The position numbers and the translations under genes were made by a program. The notes below the pieces were generated by a model. It had not been told where the DNA came from. It worked only from the letters and a program-made list of their open reading frames with translations, and searched no databases. This document shows, piece after piece, positions 42,850 through 51,585 of a DNA stretch of 52,637 nt. Within the stretch, counting starts at the first letter, position 1. Every line of letters starts with the position of its first letter. This DNA is from Fibrobacter succinogenes (GTDB lineage Bacteria > Fibrobacterota > Fibrobacteria > Fibrobacterales > Fibrobacteraceae), in NCBI GenBank assembly GCA_902794535.1, contig CADBHQ010000014.1:1-52637 (forward strand), in the 5' to 3' direction.

Positions 42850-43947
42850 TTACCTTCCGGCAAATTGGTCGCCAAACTTCAATTCGGTCTCTTTGGCTCC
42901 ATTCAGATTCACCAAACGGTCCGGCGAGAACAACATATCGCGGGCAACGCCCTCTTTGAGCGACTGCAGGCGGTCAAAGAATTCATCTGCAGTCTGAGCC
43001 GTCAGAAGCGTCTGGCGCACGACTAAATCGGGGTCATCAAAGCCCTTGCAAAGCCTTGCTGCAAGCTGTTTAAGGCGGCCTAGCGCCCCCATTTCGGTAG
43101 AGCCATCTTCTAGCTTAAACTTGTAGTAAAGCGGGAAAACATCCAGCGCTTCAATAGCTGTCACCTGGCGCTCAGGCTTACCTTCCCAGGCGTCGGCAAT
43201 TTGTCCGAAAATCCACGGGTTGTGCATGGCGCCGCGGCCAATAGACACGCCCGACACGCCATAGGTTTCAAGTCGCTCACGGGCGGTCGCGACGCTGTTC
43301 ACGTCGCCATTCCCGATAACGGGAATCTTGGCCGCGGCCGCGACCTTGCCAATCCATTCCCAGTTGGCAAGGCCGTTGTACCCCTGCAGGCGGGTACGGC
43401 CATGCACCGTGAGCATTTCCACGCCCTCGCCCTCGGCGATCGCAAGCGTTTCCATCACGTTAATGCTCTGGTCATCCCAGCCGATTCGGCACTTGAGCGT
43501 CAGCGGGATATCAACACTCGAAGAATCTAGCGCAGCACGCACATCGTGCAAAATTTCTTGCAGGCGCGGCAGGTCACGCAAAAGACCAGAACCGCTCCCC
43601 TTCCCCGCCACCTTCGGCGCCGGGCAACCCGCATTCACCTCGATAAACTCCGGGTGAAGGTTTTCAGCAATCTTTTTAGCGGCAGCGGCCATTCTGTCAG
43701 GGAACCGCCCGAAAATTTGGACTCCAAACGGGCGTTCTTCGGGGAAAAACTTGAGTTGTTTGTGGCCATCCAGGCAAAAAACGGCATCTCCGTCGGTCGG
43801 AACGAATTCCGACACCAAAAGACCCATGCGATTGCCCGAAAGAACGCGACAAAGTCTACGGAACGGAGCATCCGTCACCCCGTCCATGGGGCTAAGAATT
43901 GTGTTCGGAAAAACTTCCAAATTCCTGAGCTTGAAACTTTTCAACAT
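42850..43947 (-). CDS. dus: tRNA-dihydrouridine synthase
   Basis: FMN-dependent enzyme that reduces uridine to dihydrouridine in tRNA. It has about 365 residues. Diagnostic parts are LSPMDGVTDAPFRRLCRVL, PFGVQIFGRFPDRMAAAAKK, IEVNAGCPAPKVAGKGSGSG with the catalytic Cys, LTLKCRIGWDD, LTVHGRTRLQGYNGLANWEW (FMN-contacting HGR) and VIGNGDVNS ... VSIGRGAMHNPWIFGQI. The subfamily is not certain (DusB-like). The start is ATG 43947 or GTG 43956; neither has a clear ribosome site. It is divergent from the HU gene. Confidence 0.94.
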   Translation of the reverse strand: MLKSFKLRNLEVFPNTILSPMDGVTDAPFRRLCRVLSGNRMGLLVSEFVPTDGDAVFCLDGHKQLKFFPEERPFGVQIFGRFPDRMAAAAKKIAENLHPEFIEVNAGCPAPKVAGKGSGSGLLRDLPRLQEILHDVRAALDSSSVDIPLTLKCRIGWDDQSINVMETLAIAEGEGVEMLTVHGRTRLQGYNGLANWEWIGKVAAAAKIPVIGNGDVNSVATARERLETYGVSGVSIGRGAMHNPWIFGQIADAWEGKPERQVTAIEALDVFPLYYKFKLEDGSTEMGALGRLKQLAARLCKGFDDPDLVVRQTLLTAQTADEFFDRLQSLKEGVARDMLFSPDRLVNLNGAKETELKFGDQFAGR

Positions 43948-44040
43948 TTTAACCACAATTATTCACAAATATTCCGCAACTAGAGCCCGAAAAAATTATT
44001 TAATTTCAGCGGGACCGGTACGCTAACTCATTGATAAACC

Positions 44041-44048
44041 TATATTTA
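44041..44048 (+). promoter_or_regulatory. Promoter-like TATATTTA box of the HU gene
   Basis: TATATTT (44041-44047) ends 5 bases before the GTG start at 44053 and no ribosome site is present, again suggesting a leaderless message. Confidence 0.4.
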
Positions 44049-44052
44049 AGCC

Positions 44053-44439
44053 GTGGCAAATATAACTAAACAAGCACTGATTCAAGAAATCGCCAAGTCC
44101 ACAGGATTTGTGCGCAACGATATTAAGACCGTTATCGAACAGTTCCTCGACCTTTTGGGCGAAAAACTGATCGAAGGCAACACCATCGAGATTCGTGGTT
44201 TCGGCACTTTCAGCTGCAAGCCGCGTAAGGCTCGCCCGGCCCGCAACCCCCGCACCGGCGAAACAGTCCTTATCGAAGAACGCATGGTTCCCTCCTTCAA
44301 GTTCAGTAACGATATTAAGGACAAAATCAACAGTCTCGAAGCTCTGGTCGAAGGCGTGAACGCCAAACTCGAAGCCGAAGACCGCGACGTCATGATTTCT
44401 GCCCAGCCGCAAGAAATCCAGGCCGAAGAAGAAGCCTAA
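44053..44439 (+). CDS. HU/IHF-family DNA-binding protein
   Basis: Nucleoid protein that bends DNA as a dimer. It has 128 residues and a GTG start; the N-terminus ANITKQALIQEIAKSTGF is the normal HU start, which supports GTG. The arm region has IRGFGTFSCKPRKARPARNP followed by RTGE, with the invariant RNPRTG that intercalates DNA. A ~35-residue acidic tail (EALVEGVNAKLEAEDRDVMI...) extends beyond the usual ~95 residues. The call HU versus IHF subunit cannot be settled; the GFGTF and PRNP motifs fit both. A terminator follows. Confidence 0.93.
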   Translation: MANITKQALIQEIAKSTGFVRNDIKTVIEQFLDLLGEKLIEGNTIEIRGFGTFSCKPRKARPARNPRTGETVLIEERMVPSFKFSNDIKDKINSLEALVEGVNAKLEAEDRDVMISAQPQEIQAEEEA

Positions 44440-44463
44440 TTCATTTTGTCACAAAAGTTTTAA

Positions 44464-44489
44464 AGCCTCGACATTGTCGAGGCTTTTTG
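44464..44489 (+). terminator. Terminator of the HU gene
   Basis: Stem AGCCTCGAC / GTCGAGGCT with a short loop, followed by TTTTGC; 25 bases after the stop codon. Confidence 0.88.
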
Positions 44490-44511
44490 CTTTAATCTTA
44501 ATGGGTTTATC

Positions 44512-45216
44512 TTAGGTCAGCGAGGCAACTTCTTCAGCCGTCAAATAGCGCCAGCCACCCTTGCCAAGCGTTTGATCCAGCACCACCGGGCCAATTGCTT
44601 CGCGCTTCAGGGTTTCCACATGGTTGCCTACGGCGGCAAACATACGGCGGACCTGGTGGTACAGTCCTTCGCCAATCGAAATCAACACAGAGTCGCCATC
44701 GACAGAAAGTTCGCGAGCCAGCACAGGGCGACGCTCGTCTTTAAGCATCACGCCGCGCAACAGCTCCGCCTTCTGTTCTTCGGTAAACGGGCGCGCCAGC
44801 GTCACGCGGTACTGCTTCAGGTAACCCTTCTTGGGGCTTTCAACCTTGTGGATAAAATCGCCCTGGTTCGAAAACAGCAAGAGTCCCGAAGAATCTGCAT
44901 CCAGGCGTCCCACCGTCTGGATTCCCATCGCGGTAAAACGGTCCGGCAGCAGTTCGAACACCGACTGGTGGTCGCGGGCGTTATGACTGCATTCTACATC
45001 GAGCGGTTTGTCCATCATGATATAGAGCTTTTCAATCGTCGGGACTTCTTCGCCATTCACCGTAATCGATTCCGGGCGGTCCTTGAATTCGATAAACGGG
45101 TCGTCAAGAACCTTGCCATCCATTTCTACCATGCCCATACGCACCAGCGCACGCGCTTCCTTACGCGAACCAAATCCGATAGAGGCAAGCAGTCTATCCA
45201 AAGTCAAAGCAGGCAT
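44512..45216 (-). CDS. RsuA/RluB-family pseudouridine synthase
   Basis: Isomerises a uridine in rRNA to pseudouridine. It has 234 residues. An N-terminal S4 RNA-binding domain (LTLDRLLASIGFGSRKEARA then LVRMGMVEMDGKVLDDP) is followed by the catalytic domain with GIQTVGRLDADSSGLLLFSN, where Asp in GRLDADSSGLL is the catalytic residue, and GLYHQVRRMFAAVGNHVETL. Size and layout match RsuA (16S rRNA) more than RluB. The start overlaps the stop of the upstream membrane-protein gene by one base (TGATG), so it is translationally coupled at the end of the tolC-mlaC operon. Confidence 0.93.
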   Translation of the reverse strand: MPALTLDRLLASIGFGSRKEARALVRMGMVEMDGKVLDDPFIEFKDRPESITVNGEEVPTIEKLYIMMDKPLDVECSHNARDHQSVFELLPDRFTAMGIQTVGRLDADSSGLLLFSNQGDFIHKVESPKKGYLKQYRVTLARPFTEEQKAELLRGVMLKDERRPVLARELSVDGDSVLISIGEGLYHQVRRMFAAVGNHVETLKREAIGPVVLDQTLGKGGWRYLTAEEVASLT

Positions 45217-46178
45217 CAGTCATCCTCCGACATCATTTTCACAATCTTGTTGCGGACAAAGCCCAGTTCCGGGAGTTCTCCCGTCTTAAGAATCTTAGCG
45301 CGGCGACGCCAGAATGTAAACGCCACAATGCCACCATAGAACAGGGTTGTTATAATCAAGCCCAGCACACGGCAAACATTAATCGATGCTCGCATGTGTC
45401 CTTCGGCATGCAGTTCGTGGTCGCGCGTCCAGTCCATACGGAAATCCCAAGCTCCAATGTAAGGATAACTCTTGAGAACTCCGTTCAGCGCCGCGGCATA
45501 GCCCATGTTTTCGTATTCCTGCAAGCGGATTCCTTCTACAAAACAATCCACAAACCGGATTCTGAACAACTTAAACAAAGCAGACAACGCATGACGCACC
45601 GCCCACCAAGCACGTGTATCGAATTCCGGTGTCAGCAAGAGCGTCCAAAATTCCTGATCGGTCAGCGAACGCTTTTCTTCTTTTTCATCGTCCGATGTTT
45701 TCTCTTCCGAAGTTTTTTCTTTCTGCTTCGGTTCATCATCTGGTTTCGATTTTTCAACCTGCTTTGGTTCGTTCTTTTTTTCGACCGGTTTCGACTCGTC
45801 CTTCTTTTCCGCAGGTTTCTTTTCAGGTTCCGGTTTGCTTTCCGGTTCAGTCTTTTTTTCTGGCTCTGCCGGTTTTTCAGGTTCAGACTTTTGCTCAACC
45901 TTCGGAGCAGCCTTCGATTCCACAGGCTTTTCTGGAGCCTTTGCAACCTCTTCATTTACAGCAACGGAACCGCCCTCATCGTCAGACAGTGCACTGTCCT
46001 CGTCATCAAGCGGTTCCTTCTTGCCAAACTTCTTTTCGTAGGTATAAACGACCTTCTTGAAAAAACGAACGCGGACTATTATTTCACTAAAGTCCGCTGA
46101 AAAATCAACCCAGAATATAAACGGGAAGAACAGGGCGACAAGCGCCAAAGCACAAAGTACGCCCAGAACCCAAATCAA
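45216..46178 (-). CDS. Membrane protein with long charged linker, DUF2953-like
   Basis: The product is 320 residues. It has an N-terminal transmembrane helix (MIWVLGVLCALALVALFFPF), a Lys/Glu/Pro-rich low-complexity linker (about residues 55-165, with repeats such as PEKKTEPESKPEPEKKPAEK), a C-terminal domain (WWAVRHALSALFKLFRIRFV ... GYAAALNGVLKSYPYIGAWD), and a final membrane helix (VLGLIITTLFYGGIVAFTFW). The topology and the RIRFVDCFVEG / YAAALNGVL pattern resemble DUF2953; this is tentative. It lies four bases after mlaC and is coupled to the pseudouridine synthase gene. Function unknown. Confidence 0.72.
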   Translation of the reverse strand: MIWVLGVLCALALVALFFPFIFWVDFSADFSEIIVRVRFFKKVVYTYEKKFGKKEPLDDEDSALSDDEGGSVAVNEEVAKAPEKPVESKAAPKVEQKSEPEKPAEPEKKTEPESKPEPEKKPAEKKDESKPVEKKNEPKQVEKSKPDDEPKQKEKTSEEKTSDDEKEEKRSLTDQEFWTLLLTPEFDTRAWWAVRHALSALFKLFRIRFVDCFVEGIRLQEYENMGYAAALNGVLKSYPYIGAWDFRMDWTRDHELHAEGHMRASINVCRVLGLIITTLFYGGIVAFTFWRRRAKILKTGELPELGFVRNKIVKMMSEDD

Positions 46179-46182
46179 AAGG

Positions 46183-46761
46183 TTACTTCTCCGATTCGTC
46201 AGCCTTCTTGCTGATGATATCGATCAGTTCGGCAAAGCTCTTGTTCTTGAGGATTTGCGAGAACTGGTCCTTGTAATTGCGGGCGGTAGAAAGATCGTCA
46301 ATCACCAAGTCCCAAGCCTTCCACTTGCCGTCAACCAGGCTCATCTTGTATTCCAGCACCGATTCCTTGCCCTTGTTCCAAAGGTGAGCAACCACGCGGG
46401 CTTCGCTATCCTTCTTCATCTTGGCGGGTTCATAAATCGTAGAATCGGCGCGGTAAAGTTCCAAGCGCTTGGCGCTAGAATTACGGACCATACGCTGGAA
46501 TTCCGTCACAAACTTTTCCTGCGAAGCGGCGTCCTGAGCATCCCAATCCTTGCTAGACAAGGACTTCTTTGCAAGCAAGGCAAAATCAAAGGAATCGCTG
46601 AGCAAGCTCTTGACACGTTCCGTTTCCTTGGCATTGCGGCTAGACTTTTTCAGAAGAGTCTGAAGTTCAGCATCTTTTTTCTTGATGGCGGCAACCGGGT
46701 CTTCGGCAGCAAAAGCAACCAAAGAGGCACAGGCGATTGCAATTAAAATTTTCTTGACCAT
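46183..46761 (-). CDS. mlaC: MlaC/Ttg2D-type periplasmic phospholipid-binding protein
   Basis: Carries phospholipids between outer and inner membranes. It has 192 residues with signal peptide MVKKILIAIACASLVAFAAE. The MlaC fold shows in LLSDSFDFALLAKKSLSSKD (VxxxFDFxxxAxxxLG pattern), ASQEKFVTEFQRMVRNS, VAHLWNKGKESVLEYKMSLV and WKAWDLVIDDLSTARNYKDQ followed by FSQIL. The ribosome site AAGGGAGA is well placed. It lies between a TolC-like gene (16 bp upstream) and a membrane protein (4 bp downstream). The remaining Mla genes (mlaBDEF) are not in the window. Confidence 0.92.
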   Translation of the reverse strand: MVKKILIAIACASLVAFAAEDPVAAIKKKDAELQTLLKKSSRNAKETERVKSLLSDSFDFALLAKKSLSSKDWDAQDAASQEKFVTEFQRMVRNSSAKRLELYRADSTIYEPAKMKKDSEARVVAHLWNKGKESVLEYKMSLVDGKWKAWDLVIDDLSTARNYKDQFSQILKNKSFAELIDIISKKADESEK

Positions 46762-46777
46762 ATCTTCTCCCTTATGC

Positions 46778-48139
46778 TCACTGATTCATATAAATGGTGT
46801 GGAAATCCTTCAGAGACATACCCATCTTGGCAATCAACTGGGCAAATTCCACATTATACGAGCATACCGCAAAATAGTAATCTTTCTGCATTGTGATGTT
46901 TTGTGTATAAGCCGAAACCAGGTCTCCCGTCTTGGATTTATCCAAATCGTACTGCATTGCCGCCCCTTTCAGAATGCCTTCAGATGCTCGCAGGCTTTCT
47001 TTCATGGCATCCAGTTTTTCCTTAGCGGCAACCACCTGGTAATACTGTTCTTCGGCCTTGGCCATCAAGCCTTCCGAAGCGTAAGATTCTTTAAGTTGAA
47101 GACTACGCATATCTGTACGGGCAGAACGGTAGCCTTCCCAATTTTTCCAGAAATTCAAATTATAGCGAACGCCCACGCCAAGCACACCATCGAGCTTGTT
47201 CACAGCATCTTCGGCAAAAGCGCTCTTTTGCAAAACATTTCTGTTACCAGCCCAGCTCTTGACATATTCCACTTCACCCATGATAAAGAATTCAGGAGCA
47301 AGCTTTGCTTCAGCCAAATCCATCTGGATTCTTCTGGCGCGAATTCCTGCCGAAAGCTGGCGCAGTTCCGGGTGGTATTTCAAAGTCATATTGCGAACTT
47401 CGTCCAAAGACGGCAACGGTTCCGTTCGCGGCACCAACACGGAATCGTCGGCCACAAAGGAATCGTTTTCATTCATTCTCAGCGAAAAACGGATAGCAAG
47501 CATCACGCGCTTCATGCCCAAATTGGCTTCGGTAACGCCTTCCTTGACCGTATGCATTTTCGCCTTCAGGTTCAAAAGATCCATCTGCGATACATTCGGG
47601 TCATCATCGTCCAAAGCCTCTTCCAACTTTTCGTAGGCTTCATCGACCTTCGACTGCGCATCGCCCGCAATGCGAATCATTTCTTTCGCCAAAAGGTAGT
47701 TGTAATAGTAAGTCTGCAGTTCCACATCTTTTTTGTGGACCTGGTTTTCAATATCGAAACTTTTTTGCTGCAAGTCGGCTTCCAAAGCCATTTTGCCAGC
47801 ACGATACTGTCCCAAATTCAAAGGCTGAACAAATCTTGCCTGCACCCCCCAAAACGGGCCCATTTTGGTAAAGTCATAGACTTCGACCGTATCGCCATCT
47901 TGGAGTTCATCTTTTAGACCCGGAGCAGGCCCCACCATCATGCCCACATAAAAAGTCGGTAAAATGGCTTCGGCCTGCAATTTTCGAATCTGGTCTTTCT
48001 TGGCTTCGGTCCCGAATTTGAGTTCAGCCACCTGCGGATCAGCAGCAAGTCCTTCTTCCACAAACTGCTCCAAGCTATACCGGATTTCGCCGGCAAGCGC
48101 GCATGTGGCCAAGAACAAAACTGCTAATACACGAAACAT
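46778..48139 (-). CDS. TolC-like outer membrane efflux protein
   Basis: Outer-membrane channel of the TolC family, 453 residues. It has signal peptide MFRVLAVLFLATCALAG and the two-fold repeated helical hairpin layout with long helices (YSLEQFVEEGLAADPQVAEL ... KKDQIRKLQAEAILPTFYVG, and LPSLDEVRNMTLKYHPELRQ ... ARRIQMDLAEAKLAPEFFIM). Paired patterns of a helix starting near a PE/DP residue and strands ending in -PTFYVG or -PEFFIM are standard for the family. It is followed by mlaC, suggesting a joint role in envelope lipid or small-molecule export. TAAATTTG, ending before the ATG, is a likely promoter. Confidence 0.88.
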   Translation of the reverse strand: MFRVLAVLFLATCALAGEIRYSLEQFVEEGLAADPQVAELKFGTEAKKDQIRKLQAEAILPTFYVGMMVGPAPGLKDELQDGDTVEVYDFTKMGPFWGVQARFVQPLNLGQYRAGKMALEADLQQKSFDIENQVHKKDVELQTYYYNYLLAKEMIRIAGDAQSKVDEAYEKLEEALDDDDPNVSQMDLLNLKAKMHTVKEGVTEANLGMKRVMLAIRFSLRMNENDSFVADDSVLVPRTEPLPSLDEVRNMTLKYHPELRQLSAGIRARRIQMDLAEAKLAPEFFIMGEVEYVKSWAGNRNVLQKSAFAEDAVNKLDGVLGVGVRYNLNFWKNWEGYRSARTDMRSLQLKESYASEGLMAKAEEQYYQVVAAKEKLDAMKESLRASEGILKGAAMQYDLDKSKTGDLVSAYTQNITMQKDYYFAVCSYNVEFAQLIAKMGMSLKDFHTIYMNQ

Positions 48140-48144
48140 ATGCT

Positions 48145-48152
48145 CAAATTTA
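48145..48152 (-). promoter_or_regulatory. Promoter-like TAAATTTG box of the tolC-like operon
   Basis: On the minus strand TAAATTTG matches TAnnTTTG exactly. The TTT ends 6 bases before ATG 48139, and there is no ribosome site. The 68-bp gap to the lytic transglycosylase gene contains nothing else clear. Confidence 0.42.
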
Positions 48153-48207
48153 GCAAATTTGCAAAAAATTCACCTACAACTTGTCCCCTGTTATCGGCTT
48201 CTTGTCT

Positions 48208-48891
48208 CTAAAATTCAAGGCTCAAGAGATTTCTGTATTTAGAAATCACGTGCTCGTAATACTTAGTCGGCAAAGGTTTGCCCGATTCTAGCATTCTGTC
48301 AACTGCCGAATGCCCTAAGTTATACGCAATTAGAGCGTCCTTCCAATTGCCATATTTAGAAATCAAGCGAATCAAGTAAGCGGTTCCCACCGTCACGTTG
48401 ATTTCTGGCTTGAGCAAGTCCTCTTCGGTTTCGACATTGAGTCCGAAGTGGGCCCCCATCTTCTTAGCCGTCTCAAGTTTGATTTGCATCAGGCCCAAAG
48501 CTCCCGAAAAAGCACCGGACTGTTTACGGCCGCGGGCATTGGGGTTTCCTCGGCTTTCTTGGGCTACCACTGCCAAAATAAGCAATGGGTCAGTCGCATA
48601 CGACCTCGAAATCTGCCAAATCTGTTCCGTCAGCATTTCACGCTGTTCTTCGGTCAAGCGCCCCTGAGAAAGGTAATCCAATGCCCTACTGATTTTGACA
48701 TAGTCAATAGTCCACTTGCCCCAAGCGCTAAGCTGTTCAAGTTCGCCTCGCAAAACAGACTCTTTTACAGCCAACTCCTTGATTTCGGCTTGACGCGCAT
48801 ACCAGTAAGACACAAAAAGCCCTAAAGCCCCAAAGCATAACACCAGGGCAATCGCAAACGTGAGCTTGGATATGCGAACGTTACTTTTCAC
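48208..48891 (-). CDS. Lytic transglycosylase (SLT domain), membrane-anchored
   Basis: Cleaves peptidoglycan glycan strands. It has 227 residues: an N-terminal signal anchor (LTFAIALVLCFGALGLFVSY), a short coiled coil, then an SLT/MltC-type domain. The catalytic Glu is in AVVAQESRGNPNAR; GALGLMQIKLETAKKMG and LIAYNLGHSAV are the standard motifs II and III (GLMQ and AYN). Its start overlaps the 3' end of the STAS gene by 11 bases, so the two are coupled. Its neighbours (STAS protein, GH57-like) do not explain its role further. Confidence 0.93.
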   Translation of the reverse strand: MKSNVRISKLTFAIALVLCFGALGLFVSYWYARQAEIKELAVKESVLRGELEQLSAWGKWTIDYVKISRALDYLSQGRLTEEQREMLTEQIWQISRSYATDPLLILAVVAQESRGNPNARGRKQSGAFSGALGLMQIKLETAKKMGAHFGLNVETEEDLLKPEINVTVGTAYLIRLISKYGNWKDALIAYNLGHSAVDRMLESGKPLPTKYYEHVISKYRNLLSLEF

Positions 48892-49570
48892 GCCTTGTAT
48901 TCTCTAGATATTCCAGGTAGCTCACCCAATCCTGAATGAGTCCGAAGGAACTGAGCCTTGTCGTATCTTGCACCACTCCTAGCTTACGGAGCGGGCCAAT
49001 CGAAGATTCCAGCTTGTCAATTTCCTTGATGTAGCGGTCCTTCTGGTTCTGGAGCGCAATAATTTGAGCCTGTTTGTCAGAGATTTCGTGCCCCTGCGAA
49101 GAAATAATTACAAACAAGGTAATCATCCAGCCGAGAATCAACGAAATCAGCGCAACAGCGACACCCGAACTCACGGTAATGCCCGAGCGAAGCCCGTAAT
49201 GCAGGCCAATTTGCTGCAATTGCTTTTTCGTACCCGACTTCTTGTAAGCCTTACGGTTCTCGTAAACCTCAAAAATGTTCAGATACTTCGAGAAATAATC
49301 GTACTGTTCCGCCGATTCAAAAATCAAAATCAAAGCCGACTTTTGCGCCTTGACGCGGTTCAAGAGTTCCAAGAAAACATCAAGATAGCGGTCACTCGTA
49401 AAGTGAGCGTTCTGCAAATTCAAAAAGAAAAAGCAGCCCGGACCATCGACAAGCATGTCCAGCTTTTCTTTTACGGCAGAAAGCTGCGGCAGGCCAAGTG
49501 AGCCCGACAAAGAAAGTTCGACGTCGTTTCCGCGAGATTCCACCTGAATATCAATCAAATCTGATTTCAT
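48881..49570 (-). CDS. STAS-domain protein with transmembrane helix and coiled coil
   Basis: The product is 229 residues. Residues ~1-110 form a STAS-like (anti-sigma-antagonist) domain: VESRGNDVELSLSGSLGLPQ, CFFFLNLQNAHFTSDRYLDV, ALILIFESAEQYDYFSKYL. The usual phosphorylatable Ser is not clearly seen, with TSDR near the expected place. A transmembrane helix (VSSGVAVALISLILGWMITLFV) and a C-terminal coiled coil (DKQAQIIALQNQKDRYIKEI) follow. This is unlike a soluble MlaB. It sits 3 bases after the GH57-like gene and overlaps the transglycosylase gene. A role in envelope regulation is a guess. Confidence 0.78.
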   Translation of the reverse strand: MKSDLIDIQVESRGNDVELSLSGSLGLPQLSAVKEKLDMLVDGPGCFFFLNLQNAHFTSDRYLDVFLELLNRVKAQKSALILIFESAEQYDYFSKYLNIFEVYENRKAYKKSGTKKQLQQIGLHYGLRSGITVSSGVAVALISLILGWMITLFVIISSQGHEISDKQAQIIALQNQKDRYIKEIDKLESSIGPLRKLGVVQDTTRLSSFGLIQDWVSYLEYLENTRREK

Positions 49571-49573
49571 CGT

Positions 49574-51433
49574 TTACCTCTTGGAAATTTTAGCCGTCAT
49601 CAACAATTCAAATTCCGACTGGCTTGCAAGATTGATCTTCCAGAACGGGAACACGCGAATACCCTGCAAGGCTTCCGGAGCTGCAAGCGACGACGCACCG
49701 AAAATAGGCGACACCAAGACAGCGGCCTTTTTCTTGAACACAAGCTCAATTCTGGAACAAGTCGTCTTGTCCGCAATTTCAAGAGAGCATGCATCCGGGA
49801 ATATGAGCGGATCTCGGAAATTGAACTTGAGCGGGACACCATCTATCAAAATGTCCCTGTCTGTATGGCCGCAAGCGAGGAGTCCCGTATCCAACAAGGT
49901 CCCGAAGAATCCCTTGATTGCGTCAGAGGAATTGTTCAAAAGCTTGTACTCGACCGAGAATTCAGAACCCGTAGACGAAAGTTCGAAATTCTTTTCGGCA
50001 TGCAAATCGAACGTCTGGTTTTCAAATACCGGCTGCATGTCCGACAAGAGAGCGATATCGGTGCCGGCGTCATGGCGTTTGATTTGGTAATCGTATGCGG
50101 CAGACAGCATGCCCTCGCGGTCAGAAAGAATCTGGTCCAGCTTCTCAGCCTTCAGTTCCACATTGGGAATCAAGAAATCAAGGAACCCGACAGCCGGATT
50201 TCCGTCGTCACGCCATGCCCCCAGAACATTATTTTCGGCATCCTTCGCATTCAAGATATTCAGAATACCGCCTTCCAGGTAGTCCAGCAAGAAGGAATAC
50301 GAGTGGTTTTCGGCCCAGATGCTCTTGCTGCCTTCGAGCATAAAGTCGGCAATATCTAGGCGGATACCGTCAAAGGACACGAGGTCGGTCAAGCGATTCG
50401 CGGCCTGCAGCAAAAAGCGAGTACCCCACCAGCGAACCATCGGGGTGCGCATGCCTTCAGAGTCCTGCATGTCGCGGTAATAGATCGGCGACATCGCAGG
50501 CAAAAGCATTTCAAAAAAGTCGTCACGTTCGTGACCTTTGAGCAACGCCGCAGCACGGTGGAATTCAGCCAAAAGCGTTTTATGGAGCAGGTTGACTTCG
50601 GGCCTGCGAATCAGGAGTTCGCGGCAAGTCTTCGCCGTTGCCGGCAAGCCAATCTTTCGACCCGCCGAAAGCAAGAAACTCACGCGGCCTTCAGTATTCT
50701 GCTCGGTCACAGCGCTCGCAACCGTCTTCGTCGAAATCTCGTTCATCTCGACAAATTCAATCAAGCGTTCAAAGAACGGGATAATATCGCCCGGCTGCGG
50801 AGGAATGTTCAAGCCGACCACGGCAGTCTTTCCGCCACGGCAGTAAGGTTCTGCAATCTGTTCCCACTGGAAGTCATCGTTCGAAATTGCTTCGGAAAGT
50901 TTTTGCGAGACAGGAACCACGCGCATGATAGAGCCCTTGTCTTCAACCGTATACCAACCCGAAACGGGAGTCGTGCGGCCTAGAGCATCCTGAAGCGAAG
51001 CCTCTTGTACAAGCGCGTATTCAAAGCGGTGTTTCTCGAGGAGTTCGGTCATCTCCATTTCCCACACCATCGAGGAATTGAAATAGCCCGAAGGTTCGAT
51101 GCCGAAATGTTTCCACAGAAGCTTGCTATGCTTCTTGAGTTGCATGGACTGCAGTTCCGTCGGGAAAAGCGGGAGCATCGGGTCGTAATAACCACCGCCC
51201 AAAAGTTCAAGCGAACCGTCTTCAATCGCGCGACGCAACTTGCCAAATACAAGCGGGCGCGGGGACTTGGCCGCCACCTCAATCGTCGGACCATCCAGGA
51301 ACAGCGAAAACTTCACCTTACCCGAATCGAGCATCATGCAGACGCCCTTCAGCAAATTCTCTACAACAGATTCAAGCTTTGCATACGCCGTCGATGGCGG
51401 CAACTGCAACACAAACGATAACGTCGGTTTCAT
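49574..51433 (-). CDS. GH57-family-like protein (alpha-amylase / 4-alpha-glucanotransferase type)
   Basis: The product is about 619 residues. The N-terminal GH57-like barrel has SFVLQLPPSTAYAKLESVVE, GKVKFSLFLDGPTIEVAAKS, LELLGGGYYDPMLPLFPTEL and SMVWEMEMTELLEKHRFEYA. The nucleophile Glu of GH57 is normally in a (R)VWEPE-like context, so E in MVWEME is the candidate. The later DDGEKFG-type motif that holds the acid/base Asp is not visible: the matching place reads GLNIPPQPGDIIPFFERL. The C-terminal part (from ~320) resembles the DUF1925/DUF1926 beta domains of glucanotransferases. I start at ATG 51433, since TATCCTTT ends 5 bases before it; the open frame extends to 51502. It may bind rather than cleave alpha-glucan. 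Confidence 0.82.
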   Translation of the reverse strand: MKPTLSFVLQLPPSTAYAKLESVVENLLKGVCMMLDSGKVKFSLFLDGPTIEVAAKSPRPLVFGKLRRAIEDGSLELLGGGYYDPMLPLFPTELQSMQLKKHSKLLWKHFGIEPSGYFNSSMVWEMEMTELLEKHRFEYALVQEASLQDALGRTTPVSGWYTVEDKGSIMRVVPVSQKLSEAISNDDFQWEQIAEPYCRGGKTAVVGLNIPPQPGDIIPFFERLIEFVEMNEISTKTVASAVTEQNTEGRVSFLLSAGRKIGLPATAKTCRELLIRRPEVNLLHKTLLAEFHRAAALLKGHERDDFFEMLLPAMSPIYYRDMQDSEGMRTPMVRWWGTRFLLQAANRLTDLVSFDGIRLDIADFMLEGSKSIWAENHSYSFLLDYLEGGILNILNAKDAENNVLGAWRDDGNPAVGFLDFLIPNVELKAEKLDQILSDREGMLSAAYDYQIKRHDAGTDIALLSDMQPVFENQTFDLHAEKNFELSSTGSEFSVEYKLLNNSSDAIKGFFGTLLDTGLLACGHTDRDILIDGVPLKFNFRDPLIFPDACSLEIADKTTCSRIELVFKKKAAVLVSPIFGASSLAAPEALQGIRVFPFWKINLASQSEFELLMTAKISKR

Positions 51434-51497
51434 ATGGTAAAGGATAGAAATTTTTCGTAAATCTATGAAAAAAGGGAGAAGACTCTCCCTACTTTCA

Positions 51498-51585
51498 GCC
51501 ACAACTCAGCCTGCTCCGCACGCAAACATGGATTCGGCCTTCGGCCTCTAATGTTTGCTTAGCGGACAGGCTATCGCCGTGGCTT
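51498..51585. repeat. Large imperfect inverted repeat
   Basis: Arms AGCCTG-CTCCGC..GCAAACAT (51508-51529) and ATGTTTGC..GCGGACAGGCT (51551-51572) enclose CGGCC-TT-CGGCC; outer AGCCAC/GTGGCT (51498-51503 / 51580-51585) extends it. It lies between the GH57-like gene and the 3' end of 51584-52402. It could fold as a long hairpin in RNA or a cruciform in DNA. There is no clear T-run. Confidence 0.65.
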
